Part shown: one piece after another, positions 22,699 through 35,200 of the stretch
How the letters are laid out: every line of letters begins with the position of its first letter
Position numbering within the stretch: the stretch's first letter is position 1
Assembly (NCBI GenBank): GCA_025765615.1
Contig: JAIVFJ010000036.1
Span: 62,001 to 126,000 of the forward strand
Length of the DNA stretch: 64,000 nucleotides
Direction of reading: 5' to 3'
From: Zopfochytrium polystomum
Taxonomy: Eukaryota; Chytridiomycota; Chytridiomycetes; Chytridiales; Chytridiaceae
Notes under the pieces: generated by a model
Databases searched by the model: none
What the model saw: the letters and a program-made list of their open reading frames with translations, nothing else
What the model was told of the DNA's origin: nothing
Program-made: the position numbers and the translations under genes

Positions 22699-23574
22699 AG
22701 ACCTCCATCAGTGAGAACGAGAGCGCACAGGAGGCCGTGGCAGGACGCGACGTGGCGGAGTGTCTGTATAAAATCCAGTTCAAAGCTGAGTGTTTATTGG
22801 ATTGAGAGGGGAATAATCTCTTATGGCCGCATCGGCTTGTTCTTCAGCTGGCTTACTTGAACATCCACTCATGACTGCGAGCGGACGGCGAGTGTATTTG
22901 GACCGTCACTTCTTTGCCTTCTGCGTCCCAACTACATGCAAATGCTAAATAGCAGTTCTTGTCACCGAGCATTCTTGATACCAAAATTACGTCTACAAGA
23001 ATGTAGAATTGGCTATTTATTTGAAGACCCAATGCAAGACAATCTTGTAACTTGTCTCACTGGGTCCTACTGTTGAGAGTTGTCATCACAGAACAAACAC
23101 TGCTATTCCATTCATCCGAAATTCCGCCAACTTCGGCTCAACGCCCACCGCCCAGCACCCACCCACCACATTGATCCCAGCACAAGGAGAAAGAACGTAG
23201 ACCAGCGCCGCCAGAGGGATGTCGACATCACCAGAAGATGCCTTAAAATCCTCACCACAACGCTTATCCAGCGCCAGTTGAAGGGGAAAGCCAGGTCGAT
23301 CGCGGGTGCGCAGCGAAGTCCAAACTGGAATTTTCGGGCGAAAGGAACTTGTGGAAGGTGAGCCTAAATATAGTGTGTTCCGTTGTATATATATATAGTT
23401 GTGGCATTGCTGGGTCACGTGAATTGTCGGCGATCGGAGAGTGTTGCGTGCCAAGGAAACCAAGTCTTTGGCACCGCCCTTTCGCTCGCTCGCTCGCCTC
23501 TCTGCCTTCTTGCTGGCGGAGCCAGCCGCTCGGTCTTCTCACCTCACGCCACCCACACGATCGCCTTGAAGGCG
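22699..23574. other. spacer upstream of TF-C
   Basis: Contains the 3' flank shared with the relic at 26901-27300 (for example TCCARTTCAAAG near 22770-22785), then AT-richer sequence and the TF-C promoter with a CACGTG motif. No gene seen. Confidence 0.5.
23416..23421 (+). promoter_or_regulatory. CACGTG E-box, TF-C promoter
   Basis: The 13-mer GGTCACGTGAATT, centred on a palindromic CACGTG, lies 154 nt upstream of the TF-C ATG and recurs upstream of TF-D. It may simply reflect common descent of the two duplicates, but the flanks are otherwise poorly conserved. Confidence 0.4.
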
Positions 23575-23838
23575 ATGGATTCGTCAGCGATCAGCGCCGC
23601 CGCCGTTCCCGTCTCACAGTGCCCCGCCACACAGGCAGCCGCCACGGATGCTGAAGCCGTCAACGCAGAGCCCCCCGCTTCACCAGGGCGTGAGCCGCAC
23701 GCGGGCGATCGGCGCCTGCTTGGAGATCGGGAGTCCCCGCGTGTTGAACTCAGGAGGCGATGGTTGGTTGTGACGAAGCTGACAATCCCATCCTTTCTCT
23801 TCGATTGGCCAGTCCCTAATAATCACTCCCACCCTCCC

Positions 23839-23869
<31 letters not shown>

Positions 23870-26577
23870 TCGTGCGAAACCTGTCGAAAGCGGAAGCGAA
23901 AGTGCGACGGCGTCCGGCCGTACTGCGGACGGTGCGTCAAAGACGGGCTAGCGTACTCCTGCGTCTTTGTCGGCACAATCGAAAAGGTCGATCCCTCCCT
24001 CGCCTGGCAGCACCGTCTCATGATCCACGCCACAGTCTCCAGCAGCCTCGGCGGGCATGTAGAAGCTGTAGCGAACCCGATTCTGAAGTCGTTTTTGAAA
24101 CCGCCGACCCATCGTTCGTCAGGCGGCGCCGCTTCCCAGCACCGTTCATCAGACAGCGGCGCTTCCCAGCTGGCCCAGCCCGACGCGGGAGACGATCGGC
24201 TCGGAGAACTGTTTCAAAAGGCGATGGCGATGCATTCACGGTTCTTTTTCAGTCCTGCTCCGTCACTAGAGTCTGCTTTGACAACGGTCCCTATTCGACC
24301 AGGGGCGGACGCCACCGAGCAGGACATTTTCTTGGACCTGTTCTTCCGAAGGCGCGTCACCGTTGTTCAAGTTGTCCACAAATTGTCGTACCTAAGGGAC
24401 AAGCACAAAGCCCCCGCATTTTTGCAGTAAGTTTTTCCGTTCGCCTTATAATGCCCTTTTCTCACCACTGACGGTGCATTCACGCGAACCATCCATCATC
24501 TCATCGACAGGGCCGCAATTTGCGCAATGGGAGCGAGCGACGAGGCGGTGAAAAATCTTCCGCAAGATGTCATGATGTACTACTACGAATTCGCGCGGTC
24601 GCAGGCCATGCAGTGGCTCGACGCCCCATCGCTGGAGAGCCTTCAAGCTCTTCTTATTCTCGCCGATGTTTCCCTTCGTTGAGTTCATGCTGTGCATTGA
24701 AATTGAAACGAGGCATTCGCTTATCTACAGGCAACCTCGTTCTTGGTCTAAACAGATATCGGCAAAAATGTGGTTGCGCGGATGCTGAGCGGCTTTGCCT
24801 GTAGATTGGTGAGTTTTAGCAAATCAGTTTTTTAATCGTTGCCCGGCTGATCATCCTGATTGCTGTTTATATGTCCAGATCGTCTTACTGCAACTCGACA
24901 CAGATCCCGATGACTTACCCCAGCATTTTTGTCCTGTGGAGAAAGAAGTAAGAAGACGATGTTGGTACCTCGCAGGGTATATCGAGCGATGTGAGTTTTT
25001 GTTCTCTTGGCCTCCTTGGAAGCCGTTTGACCTTGCTCCTTTCCTCTTCAGATAGGACAATTGCAACCAATCGTCCAGAATGCACTTCTCACAGCAACCT
25101 CAATGCAGTCAAAGCCATGTGTTCGGATAGTCTTTGGCTTTCAATGGATCCTCAAGCTGCGGACCAATTTGCGCCACTACTCAAAGACTCCCCGGTGGAG
25201 CTATTTTACAGAATCTTTGAGGTCAATCTATCCACTATCAAACTCATATCGCCATCCTCCAAACTATCTCCCTCTTCACCAACGGAAACAAACTTGGATC
25301 AAATCCAAGACTGCTTAAGCAAAGCCGAGCAATGGTACGCGTCCGCGCTCCCCTATCTTTCCATGGACATTGAGTCGCTTTCCGCGAGGTTGACAATGTG
25401 GGCACTCGAAACGGACCAAGAAGCAACGCCGATCCGATGGCACGTCGCAGCGATTTGCACATACCACGCGTGCAAGTTGAACCTCACATTCGGCGTGCTG
25501 TCCCGCATCCTCCCCACCCTCCTCGCCCCGCCCAACCCCAGCACCCCGAACATCGGCATTCCGACTCCGCAAATCAACGCCGCGGACCAGACCGCTCTGC
25601 AGGACGCTTTCGCCACGGCGTGGGCCGCGGCCGACGCCATCGCGGCCGTCGGCGCCGCGATCGACGTTCTCGGCGTCCAAGTGCCGGTTCTCGCGGCCTT
25701 GCCTCTGTTTGCTACCGCCGCCTTCTTTGCTCTTGCGTCACAAATCCTCGCCGCCACCCCGCCGCTGCCGCTCGCACCGCCCCCTGGCGCGACCGCGGCC
25801 GCCGCGCAGCAGGTCCTGGCGCGGATGCTCGCGAGCTTGGAGCGCCGGGTCGCCGAGCGGCCGATGAACGCGGTCATGCTCGCGGTCCTCGGCAGCGGGT
25901 CCGGCGCGCCCCCCGGTGCCGCGGGAAGCGCCGTCTCGGCCGTCAAATGCAACCCCTCCGCGTCAGCGGCGGCGGCGCCGTCCACCACCGCGGCAACCCC
26001 GAAGCTCTCGCACGCCACAACCCTGCCGCCGCAACCGCTCCCACCGCCCCCCACGTCGCACCTTCCCACCATCACCCTCCTGGAAGCGTCCGTGCGCGCG
26101 TGGCTCGCGTGCACAGATCTATCGGGGGACTGCGTGCCCGTCGCGCCGCTGGTCGCGCTGTACCGCCTCGCGAAGCAGTCCGCGGCGTGCGGCGGCGGCT
26201 CTCCGCTTGTGCCACCCCAACCGGCGAACCCGCCGTCCGTGGACGCCGCGTCGTTGTCGTACCTGCCGACGGCGCCGCAGTCGACGGGGACGGCGTGGGT
26301 GTGGCAAGCTTACGACGGCGGCGGCGGTGTTGGGCCGGTGTCCGTGGGTGTGGACGCGGCCCCGACGGCGGCTGTGGCGGCGACGGCGGCGACCATGATT
26401 GCGGAATCAGGGGAAGGGGTTGGCGGATTATTTGACGAGGAAGACTATTGGCGACGGTGGGACGCGCTGCTTCGCGAGCTGGATCTCGACGGGCCTGAGG
26501 GGGTGGGGATCGATTTTGAGGAGGAGGAGGAGGTGGCTGCCAGGGAGGGGTGGTCGGGGGAGTTTGTTTCATTGTGA
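23575..26577 (+). CDS. Zn2Cys6 transcription factor C (intact)
   Basis: Exons 23575..23762, 23869..24426, 24511..24677, 24756..24808, 24879..24990, 25052..26577 encode 867 residues with consistent phases. Predicted nuclear DNA-binding regulator. Cluster at Cys65, 68, 75, 82, 85, 94 (CX2CX6CX6CX2CX8C) follows a Trp codon split by intron 1. A fungal-specific TF domain spans about 190-370, with MYYYEFARSQAMQWL, GKNVVARMLSGFACRL, DPDDLP, RRRCWYLAGYIERYRTIATNRP. The C-terminal half is Ala/Pro-rich with conserved helices (SVRAWLACTDLSGDCVPVAP, YWRRWDALLRELDLDGPEG). Intron 1 ends in an A29 run directly before AG instead of a pyrimidine tract. Very similar to TF-D; the best intact reference of the array with TF-E. 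Target genes unknown. Confidence 0.85.
23839..23867. repeat. A29 homopolymer at a 3' splice site
   Basis: Twenty-nine A directly followed by G (acceptor AG) of TF-C intron 1, just before the exon encoding the zinc cluster. Confidence 0.9.
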
Positions 26578-26900
26578 AACGGCGAGTGATTGGGCGGGGT
26601 TATAATGAAAGAACGTACTCTCACGGGTGGACATCGGCTCTTAATCTGAGCGGCAATGGGAGTCGCTCGTCCCCGCTCAAATGTGCCGATCTGGCAAGAC
26701 AGGACATTTCTCTTTCCTGCAAATATTAACACGTGCTATTCCTCCATGACGACCCCTTATCGCTCTTGGGTACTGTCAGTTCCCCTAACTACCCTGAAAG
26801 GTCAGGCGATCTCTCAACTGCACGAAACGCACTGCGAAAAAAAAAAAAAATAAAAAATAGAAAAAATAAAAAATAAGAAAATTCAACCTCGAACTACAAC
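26578..26900. other. 3' flank of TF-C
   Basis: Probable terminator and spacer, ending in an A-rich stretch (26836-26880). No gene seen. Confidence 0.4.
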
Positions 26901-27300
26901 AATGCAGTTCTCAATCGTCGCCCTAATCGTCGTCGTCCTAGCTGCCGCGCCTCTGCGGGCGCTGCGGCGCCGACCGGTGTCGTCGACGCCACGGCCGCTT
27001 GCAGAGAGGGTCTGAAGGTGCCGCACGACGCCGCCGCCTCCTCGACTTCCTCGGAGACTGCTCACACCCACCCCAGCGGCTTTGGGTCGTCAAAGACGAA
27101 CGGCGCCCCAACGGGAGAGACATACTGGGTTGAGCTGGGACGGTCTTTAATCGTGTCGGAGCTTCTCGGCGGTCGGGACGCGCATTTCTTGCTGGGTGCG
27201 CAGAGACCTCCTTCAGTCGGCACAGGAGTCCTACGCGGATGAGGGTCTGTAAATCCAATTCAAAGTATTTAACTTGCTTTGAAAGCTCTGTGTGTATTGG
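26901..27300 (+). pseudogene. relic related to the tail of TF-B
   Basis: From about 26940 this matches 22440-22735 (GCAGAGAGGGTCTGAAGGTG block, then diverged Ser/Ala codons, GGGAGA, a Trp-containing stretch and ACAGGAG), with similarity running on into the 3' flank. It begins with ATG and a signal-peptide-like MQFSIVALIVVVLAAA. That frame ends quickly at 27015, whereas the homologous codons lie in another frame (DATAACREGLKVPHD...). So it appears to be a broken small gene whose fragment is also fused to TF-B. Original function unknown. Confidence 0.5.
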
Positions 27301-28671
27301 TTCGACACTATCTTTGCCCGCTTTCTTGAACAATCGGGCGCACGCCACCGAATGGACGACTTTGGATGGAAGGATTTGCCAATTCTTTGCGTTTGGCAGT
27401 GCCAGTATAGAATAACTTGCACATGCTTTTCTGGACCGGACTTTTTGACATCGCGAAGTCGTGGAGGTCGACAAACTCGGACAAAACAAATTCGACAAAC
27501 CGCGGCTTGTCTGAAATTGAAATTCCAGAAAAGAATGTCAAAAAAAAAAAAGTCAAATCCGCCGCTCCCCGCAAATACAGTGTTGGCGCATTGAAGGTCC
27601 CCACCCATTTTCAACATCACGTCACATCGCATGCAGGACTCTTTTCGACAAAGGTTGGTACCCAGCCGCAAACATTCCAGGCTGGACGCCGGCTGCGCTC
27701 TCTCCCAAGCGTGTGGTGTGTGTACGCAGGCTGCCCCCGGAATGATGGAAACTGAGCCTTTTTTTTCGGTTTTCTTTCTCTATCGTCGGAGCTTACTCTG
27801 GCAGCTATTGCAACTCGGGCCCGAAGAGGAAAAGCAGCGAACAAACAGCGCACAAGCGCCCCAAATGAGTTAACACTGCCCACCATGTGCTGATGACACA
27901 CAAAAAACCAACAAACAATTAAACAAACACACAACACGCCCTCCTTTGGCGCCGGTTTCCGCGCCCGCGCGCTTTCATTTAATTCGTTCCTTTGATTGAT
28001 TGTGTTTTTCATCTGCTTACATAATTGTTGACATGTGTTTGTTTGCCATCGAAGGTGGCCCCCGGCTCTAATCGTGGGGAAAATCCGTTGTTTTCGAAGC
28101 ACAGGCATGCAAGTCGGTCGGTGCGGACCGGACGGCGGCGGAAGCTTGGCGGAACCTGCACGGTAAATAATCAATTGCGGCTTGCAGCCTGGTGCGTGTC
28201 CTGCTCGGAACTCAGTGTCCCTTTCTCTGTCTCTCGCTCTCTCTCTCAGTCTCTCTCTCTCTCCTCTCTCTCCTCTCTCTCTCTCCATCTCTACGTCTCT
28301 GCTCTCTCGCCCGTCAAATCCGTGCACTTCTATTTTGGGAAAGCTCCATCGGCATTGAATGGTGGCCCTAAAAGAACGCGAGCCTTTTCAGCCCAAAATT
28401 CGGGTCACGTGAATTCTTGGCGATTGTCATTGTGGGCGGCGGCAAAGACGGCAAGAGAAGCGAGAGGAAGAAAGAGCGAGCAAGCGAGAAAGAGCCCTCA
28501 TTTGTTCGTTCTTGCCCGGCCCCTTCCCCGACCCGTCCCAGGGTCGCAGCCCGCCCACCGCCGCTACTGCCGCTGCCGCTTCTGGCTGCTGCCGCCGCCA
28601 GCGAATTCGAAGCCTGCTTGCCTCTCCTCCCAATCACATAGACCCTGTGTCGTCCTGTGATTATTTAGCCA
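27301..28671. other. spacer upstream of TF-D
   Basis: Unremarkable sequence with a (CT)n tract (about 28220-28295) and the TF-D promoter. Minus-strand open frames are repeat-encoded or motif-free. No gene called. Confidence 0.45.
28406..28411 (+). promoter_or_regulatory. CACGTG E-box, TF-D promoter
   Basis: Same GGTCACGTGAATT 13-mer as upstream of TF-C, here 261 nt before the ATG. Confidence 0.4.
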
Positions 28672-28945
28672 ATGGATTCGTCGGCAATCGGCGCCGCTCC
28701 CGTCGTGTCAAAGAGCCCCGCCACAAAGGCGGCCGCGGAAGAATCATTTAAAGTAGAGACCTCCACCTTAAAAGGGCGTGAGCCGCCCTTGGACGATCCG
28801 CGCGTGTGGAAGGATCTCGAGTCTCCGAGGGTTGAACTCAGAAGGCGATGGTTACGTATCATCCAAACGTTCTCCCACCTCTTGGTTTCTGACAATCTCG
28901 GGATGGTTACCTTCAAACTCCACCACGATTTAACACAACTCAACG

Positions 28946-28983
<38 letters not shown>

Positions 28984-31656
28984 TCGTGCGAAACATGCCG
29001 AAAGCGAAAGCGAAAGTGCGACGGGATCCGACCGTACTGCGGACGATGCGTGAAAGACGGATTCGCGTACTCCTGCGTCTTTGTGGGCACTATTGAAAAG
29101 GTCGATCCCGTCCTGGCGCGGCAGCACCGTCTCATGATTCACGCCGCCGTTTCCGGCAGTCTCGGCGGACAAGCGGAAGCGGCGGCGAACCCGATTCTGC
29201 AGTCGTTTTTCAAAGCGCAGGGCCATTCATCGATCGGCGGCGCTTCCCAGCCCGCCCAGTCCGAGGTGGGGGGAGGTCGGCTCGGAGAACTGTTTCAAAA
29301 GGCGATGACGATGAAGTCAAGCTGGTTTTTCAGTCGTTCACCGTCACTGAGGGCTGCGCCGACAACGGTCCCTATCCGACCAGGGGCGGATGCCAGTGAG
29401 CAGGACATTTTCGCCGACCTGTTCTTCCGCAGGCGCATCAACGTTGTTCAAGTTGTTCACAAAATGTCGTACCTAAGGGACAAGCACAGGACCCCCGCAT
29501 TTTTGCAGTAAGTTTTTTCCATTCTCAAAGAGAGTCCTTAAATATCCACTGGCGGTGAGCTCACAACACCCACCCAATATCTTTAGGGCCGCTATTTGCG
29601 CGATGGGAGCGAGCGACGAGGCGGTGAAAAATCTTCCGCAAGATGTCATGATGTACTACTACGAATTCGCGCGGTCGCAGGCCATGCAGTGGCTCGACGC
29701 CCCATCGCTGGAGAGCCTTCAAGCTCTTCTTATACTCGCCGATGTTTCCCTTCGTTGAGTTCATGCTGTGCATTGAAATTGAAACGAGGCATTCGCTTAT
29801 CTACAGGCAACCTCGTTCTTGGTCTAAACAGATATCGGCAAAAATGTGGTTGCGCGGATGCTAAGCGGCTTTGCCTGCAGATTGGTGAGTTTAGCAAATC
29901 AAATTTTTTTAATCTCGGCTGAACAATTTGGTGGCTGTACAAATATCCCCCAGATTGTCTTGCTGCAACTCGACACAGATCCCGATGACTTACCCCAGCA
30001 TTTTTCTCGCGTGGAGAAAGAAGTAAGAAGACGATGCTGGTACCTCGCAGCATACATCGAGCGATGTGAGTTTTTGTTCTCTTGGCCTCTTTTGAAGCCG
30101 TTTGACCTTGCTCCTTTCCTCTTCAGATAGGACAATTGCAACCAATCGTCTGGAATGCACTTCTCACAGCAACCTCAATGCAGTCAAAGCCATGTGCTCG
30201 GATAGTCTTTGGCTTTCAATGGATCCTCAAGCTGTGGACCATTTGGAGCCACTACCCAAAGACTCCCCAGTGGAACTATTTTACCAAATCTTCGAGGTCA
30301 ATCTATCCACCATCAAACTCATTTCGCCTTCCCCCAAATTATCTCCCTCGCCATCGACGAAAACTAACTCCAACCAAATGCAAGACTGCCTGAACAAAGC
30401 CGAGCAATGGTACGCTTCCGCACTCCCCTATCTTTCCATGGATATTGAGTCGCTATCCGCGAAATTGACAATGTGGGCACTCGAAACGAACCAAGAAGCC
30501 ACGCCGATCCGATGGCACGTCGCAGCGATTTGCACATACCACGCATCCAAGCTAAACCTCACATACGGCGTGCTGTCCCGCATCCTCCCCACCCTCCTCG
30601 CCCCGCCCAACGCCAGCACCCCGAACATCGGCATTCCAGCTCTGCAAATCAACGCCGCGGACCGGGCCGCGCTGCAGGACGCCTTCGCCACGGCGTGGGC
30701 CTCCGCCGACGCGATCGCGGCCGTCGGCACCGCGCTCGACTTTCTCGGCGTCCAAGTGCCGGTGCTCGCGGCGCTGCCGCTGTTTGCCACCGCCGCCTTC
30801 TTTGCTCTTGCGTCGCGAATCCTCGCCGCCACCCCGCCGCTGCCGCTCGCACCGCCTCCTGGCGCGACCGCGGCCGTCGCGCAGCAGGTGCTGGCTCGGA
30901 TGCTCGCGAGCTTTGAGCGCCGGGTCGCCGAGCGGCCGATGAACGCGGTCATGCTCGCGGCCCTCGGCAGCGGGTCCGGCCCGCCCCCCGGTGCCGCGGG
31001 AAACGCCGTCTCGCACGTCAAAAGCAACCCATCCGCGTCAGCTGTGGCGGCGCTGTCCACCACCGCGGCGACCCCCGACGCTCTCGCAAGCCACGACCCT
31101 GCCGCCGAAACCGCTCCCATCACTCCCAACGTCGCACCTTCCCACTATCACCCTCCTGGAAGCGTCCGTGCGCGCGTGGCTCACGTGCACAGATCTATCG
31201 GGGGACTGCGTGCCCGTCGCGCCGCTGGTCGCGCTGTACCGCCTCGCGCAGCAGTCTGCGGCGTGCGGCGGCTCTCCGCTTGTGCCACCCCACCCGGCGA
31301 ACCCGCCGTCCGTGGACGCCGCGTCGCTGTCGTACCTGCCGACGGCACCGCAGTCGACCGGTCCCCCCGGCGGGTTGTCGACGGCGTGGGTGTGGCACGC
31401 GTACGACCGTGGAGGCGGTGTTGGGCCGGTTACCGTGGGTGTGGACGCGGCCCCGACGGCGGCTGTGGCGGCGGCGGCGACGACGACGACGACTACGGAA
31501 TTGAGGAAAGAGGGTGGCGAGTTCTTTGACGAGGAAGATTATTGGCGACGGTGGGACGTTCTGCTGCGCGAGCTAGATCTCGACGGGCCGGAGGGGGGCG
31601 GGATCGCGGGGATGGCGCTTGAGAGGGAGGAGGAGGTGGCTGCCGGGGAGGGATAG
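28672..31656 (+). CDS. Zn2Cys6 transcription factor D (frameshifted C-terminus)
   Basis: Exons 28672..28850, 28983..29507, 29587..29753, 29832..29884, 29954..30065, 30127.. onward; the open frame stops at 31529 (812 residues). Close duplicate of TF-C: same start (MDSSAI), cluster Cys62, 65, 72, 79, 82, 91, and exons of 167, 53 and 112 nt. Relative to TF-C there is one extra C in the C5 run at 31072-31076. Translation then leaves the conserved frame, while SVRAWLTCTDLSGDCVPVAP and YWRRWDVLLRELDLDGPEG continue in the +1 frame to 31656. The downstream frame is well preserved, so the shift is recent or a homopolymer sequencing error. The zinc cluster and middle domain are unaffected. Intron 1 ends in A36 before the acceptor G. 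Confidence 0.75.
28946..28981. repeat. A36 homopolymer at a 3' splice site
   Basis: Thirty-six A immediately before the acceptor G of TF-D intron 1. Orthologous position to the A29 run of TF-C. Confidence 0.9.
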
Positions 31657-32276
31657 CCAAACCGTGCGTTGTGCTGGTTTCAAGTTTGGGGGGGACCAGA
31701 CGACGACGACGTTTAAAAGTGTTTATGGAGAAAGACGACGAGTCTGCTCACGGAATGCTTTGACCACCAAAAGGATGGTAATGGGTGAGGCAGGAGAGGT
31801 TATTGAGCACTCTTCATCTGGCTTGGTAAGAAGTTTGCACTTTTCATCAATATATCGAGGGCAACCCGTACCCGGTGCGCCGGAGGAATTTTCTGTCAGG
31901 TCGCGCGCAAGGCGGGGAACTGCAGGACAAGGCTGCAGTGATTGGCTCAATTTTCTAGACAATGGCAGGGTTCAGGGAGAAGTGGCTTTGTCAAATCCGC
32001 ACTGTTCCGGCGACTTGCTGATGGTGATACAAAAACAAATCCGCAATTGGCCGGTCCAGTCGACAAAACATGTGAACAAAATGGCTGCAGATATTTGTTT
32101 TACTATCACTTTCCCATTGAAAGGGATCCGACTGTCGTCGGGAGTCCCTGCCTGTTGGTGGACTCGAAGGTGCACGAGCAAGCAGAGGCACTGACCTCCG
32201 AGTTCCACCGGCTTGAATTCGTCAGAATGAGATGGGGAAATAATCGAAACCAGAAAAATAATATCTCACAAAGAAA
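31657..32276. other. spacer between TF-D and TF-E
   Basis: Mixed sequence without repeat or coding signal that I can identify. Probably the TF-D 3' flank and TF-E promoter. Confidence 0.4.
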
Positions 32277-35200
32277 ATGGGACACACACCCTCGCCGTCC
32301 TCGGCGGCGGCGGCGACTGTGGCGACGGCGGCAAGCAACCCGTCGGCGATTGCAACATGGTCAGCATCCACCGTAATCCCAGCTGCTACCGCAACCACTT
32401 CCACGTGCACGGCGGCCGCGTCCCACCAGCAGCAAGGGCGGCTGTCTCTTCCGCCACAGAGGCCTGCGGTGCGTGCTGCTCAAGGCCACAACTCCCCCTC
32501 GCCCCGCGGGCGGCTTGTCGGCGGCCCGTTCCCGTCACCGGCCGCCACGCCGACTGCAGCGGTCGTGCGGGAGGAGGGGGAGGAGGAAGAAGCCGCTTAC
32601 CACGACCACCACCATGGTGCCGCGTTCTTCAGTGCCGCGGCACGACGACACACGACCTATGCGCTCGGTCGGCGGTGGTGAGTTGGGCGGGTGGGTGGCT
32701 CTGACTAGTCTTTTCCCTGAAACACAAAAACCAAACAAATACAAAACACAAACAAAAAACAAAAAACAACAAAACACGGGGAAAAAAAAAAAAAAAAAAC
32801 AAAAAAACAAAAGGTCCTGCGAACACTGCAGAAAACGGAAGCGCAAGTGCGACGGCGTGCGGCCCGTCTGCCGGCGCTGCGCGAAAGACGGCCTCGCGTG
32901 CGTCTTCGTGGGCACCAGCGAGAGGATCGACCCGCTGCTCGCCCACAAGCACAACCTCACGATCTGGAGCGCGCTCTCCAACTTCGCGTACTCCCGCCAG
33001 CCCCACAACAACAACGACGACCACGACGACGACGGATCATCGCGCCCCGGTCATTGCCGTCCGATGCTGCCTTCGCTCGCGGGTCATTATTACCATCATC
33101 ATCATCACGCGCCGTCTAGGTCGCGAGACGACAGTTTGCCCTGCTCCGAGGAGGGGCCAGGAAAGATCCTGAAGCAGGCGACAGCCGAGGTACAACAGAG
33201 CTTCTTTTTCGATTGGCCGTCCTCTCTCACAACCACGGTGGTTCCCATGCGGCCCGGAGCGGACTGCAGCGAGCAGGAAATCCTCGTCGGTGTGTTCTTT
33301 CGAAGGAGCATCAACGTTGTTCAGGTAGTCCACCGAATGTCGTACCTGAGGGGCAGGCACAAGGCTCCAGCGTTTTTGCAGTTGAGCTTCTCCTTTTCCA
33401 CAATACATCCTGTCCGGTCACCCCCTAGTAACTTTACGTGTTTAATGACTTGCAGAGCCGCAGTCTGTGCAATGGGAGCAAGCGACGCAACGCTCAAGTC
33501 CCTGCCTCAGGATGTCATGATGTACTACTATGACTTTGCTCGGTCGCAAGCGGTGCAATGGTTCGACTCGCCGTCGTTGGAGAACCTCCAAGCACTGCTC
33601 ATCCTCGCAGAGCTTTCACTCCGTTAAGTTTTTCGTGCTGTTTTTTGTAGATTTTGAATCCGCCAAACTTTCCTCTCGCTCATACTTGGAATCTCTACTA
33701 CTTTTGTGTCAAATGCAGACATTGGCAAGAATGTGTGCGCTCGGATGCTCAGCGGATCTGCTTGCCGGCTGGTTCGATCGTTCGTTTGTTTCACCGTCAC
33801 CTTGTTCTCTTCTTTTGCTAAGTTTCAACACACATTTCTAGATGGCACTGCTTCAGATTGATACCGATCCCGACGATCTGCCCCAAAAGTTCAGTGCAGT
33901 GGAAAAGGAGACGAGAAGAAGGTGCTGGTACCTTGCCGGATACATCGAGCGATGTAATGATGTTTGTACTTGTTCACAAAATTTCCTGGAGCTGAACCAG
34001 TACTTGGCAGACAGGACTATCGCCACCAATCGACCAGAGTGCAATTCTCACAGCAGCAATAACATGAAGCTCATGTGTTCCGACAGCCTATGGCTCTCTT
34101 TGGATCCTCAAGCCGTGAACTTTTTCGCTCCAATGGAGAAAGGCTCCCCTGTGGACGTGTTCTACTCAATCTTTGAAGTTAATCTTCGCACGATCAAGCT
34201 TGCATCGACTTCTCTGAAATCCCCTCTTCAAGTACGAGCTGACAACGGCAACCAAATCCAAGACTGTCTGAACGAAATTGAGAAATGGCACGCGACGGTT
34301 CCACCAATCCTGTCCATGGACATCGAGTCGCTATCAATGAGGCTTGCGGAGTGGGCAACTGGGCCCAACCACGAAGCCACGCCGATCCGGTGGCAGGTCG
34401 CGGCATTCTGCTTGTACCACGGTTCCAAGTTGAACCTTACCATCGGCGTGCTGTCACGGCTCCTCCCCACCGCCCTCCACACCGCGTCCCCACCCTCCCC
34501 AACCGTCGCCGTCGCTCCCAGCGCCACCAACCCGCCACCGCCAAACCCGTTTCTCTCCGCCGCAGACCGCGCGACGCTGAACGCCGCCTTCGTGTCCGCG
34601 TGGTCATCTTCCACCGCCATCTCCGCCGCGTCCGCAGTCCTCGACCGTCTCGACCTCCCCGTTCCGACCCTCGCCGCCCTCCCTATCTTTGCCGCCGCCG
34701 CCTTCCTCGCCCTCGCCGCGCTCATCCTCCCGCACACCACCCGCGCCCCACCCCTTCACCTCTCCCCGCCTCCCGGCGCAACACCTGAAACAGCCGCATC
34801 CCTGTGTGCGCAGATGCTCGCGAGTTTCGAGCGGCGGCTGGCGGAGCGGCCCATGAACGCGGCCATGCTCGACGCGCTTGGTGGACGCGGCAGTAGCAGC
34901 AGCTCGAGCAGCGTCGCGGGCCGCAACGGCCGCGCTCCGACGCTGCAAGTGGCAGCTGTGCGGGCGTGGAAGGAGAGCGCGGATCTCTTGTCGGACTGCG
35001 TGCCAGTAGCGCCGCTGGTCTCGCTTCACCGGCTCGCGGTCCACGCCGTCGCCGTGCCCAGCGCGTCGGCGTCTCCGAAGACCACGTCCGATTCCTCGCC
35101 GCCGCCACCGTCGAAGCCGCGCGGGGCCACGGCGACGGCGGCGGCGCCACGGGCCGCGGCCAGCGGGGAGGAGTGTGGACGGCAGTGGGACGAGCTGCTG

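Noticed and set aside
25353..26114. 253-codon minus-strand frame opposite TF-C
   Set aside because: Antisense shadow of a high-GC exon conserved in frame with TF-D and TF-E.
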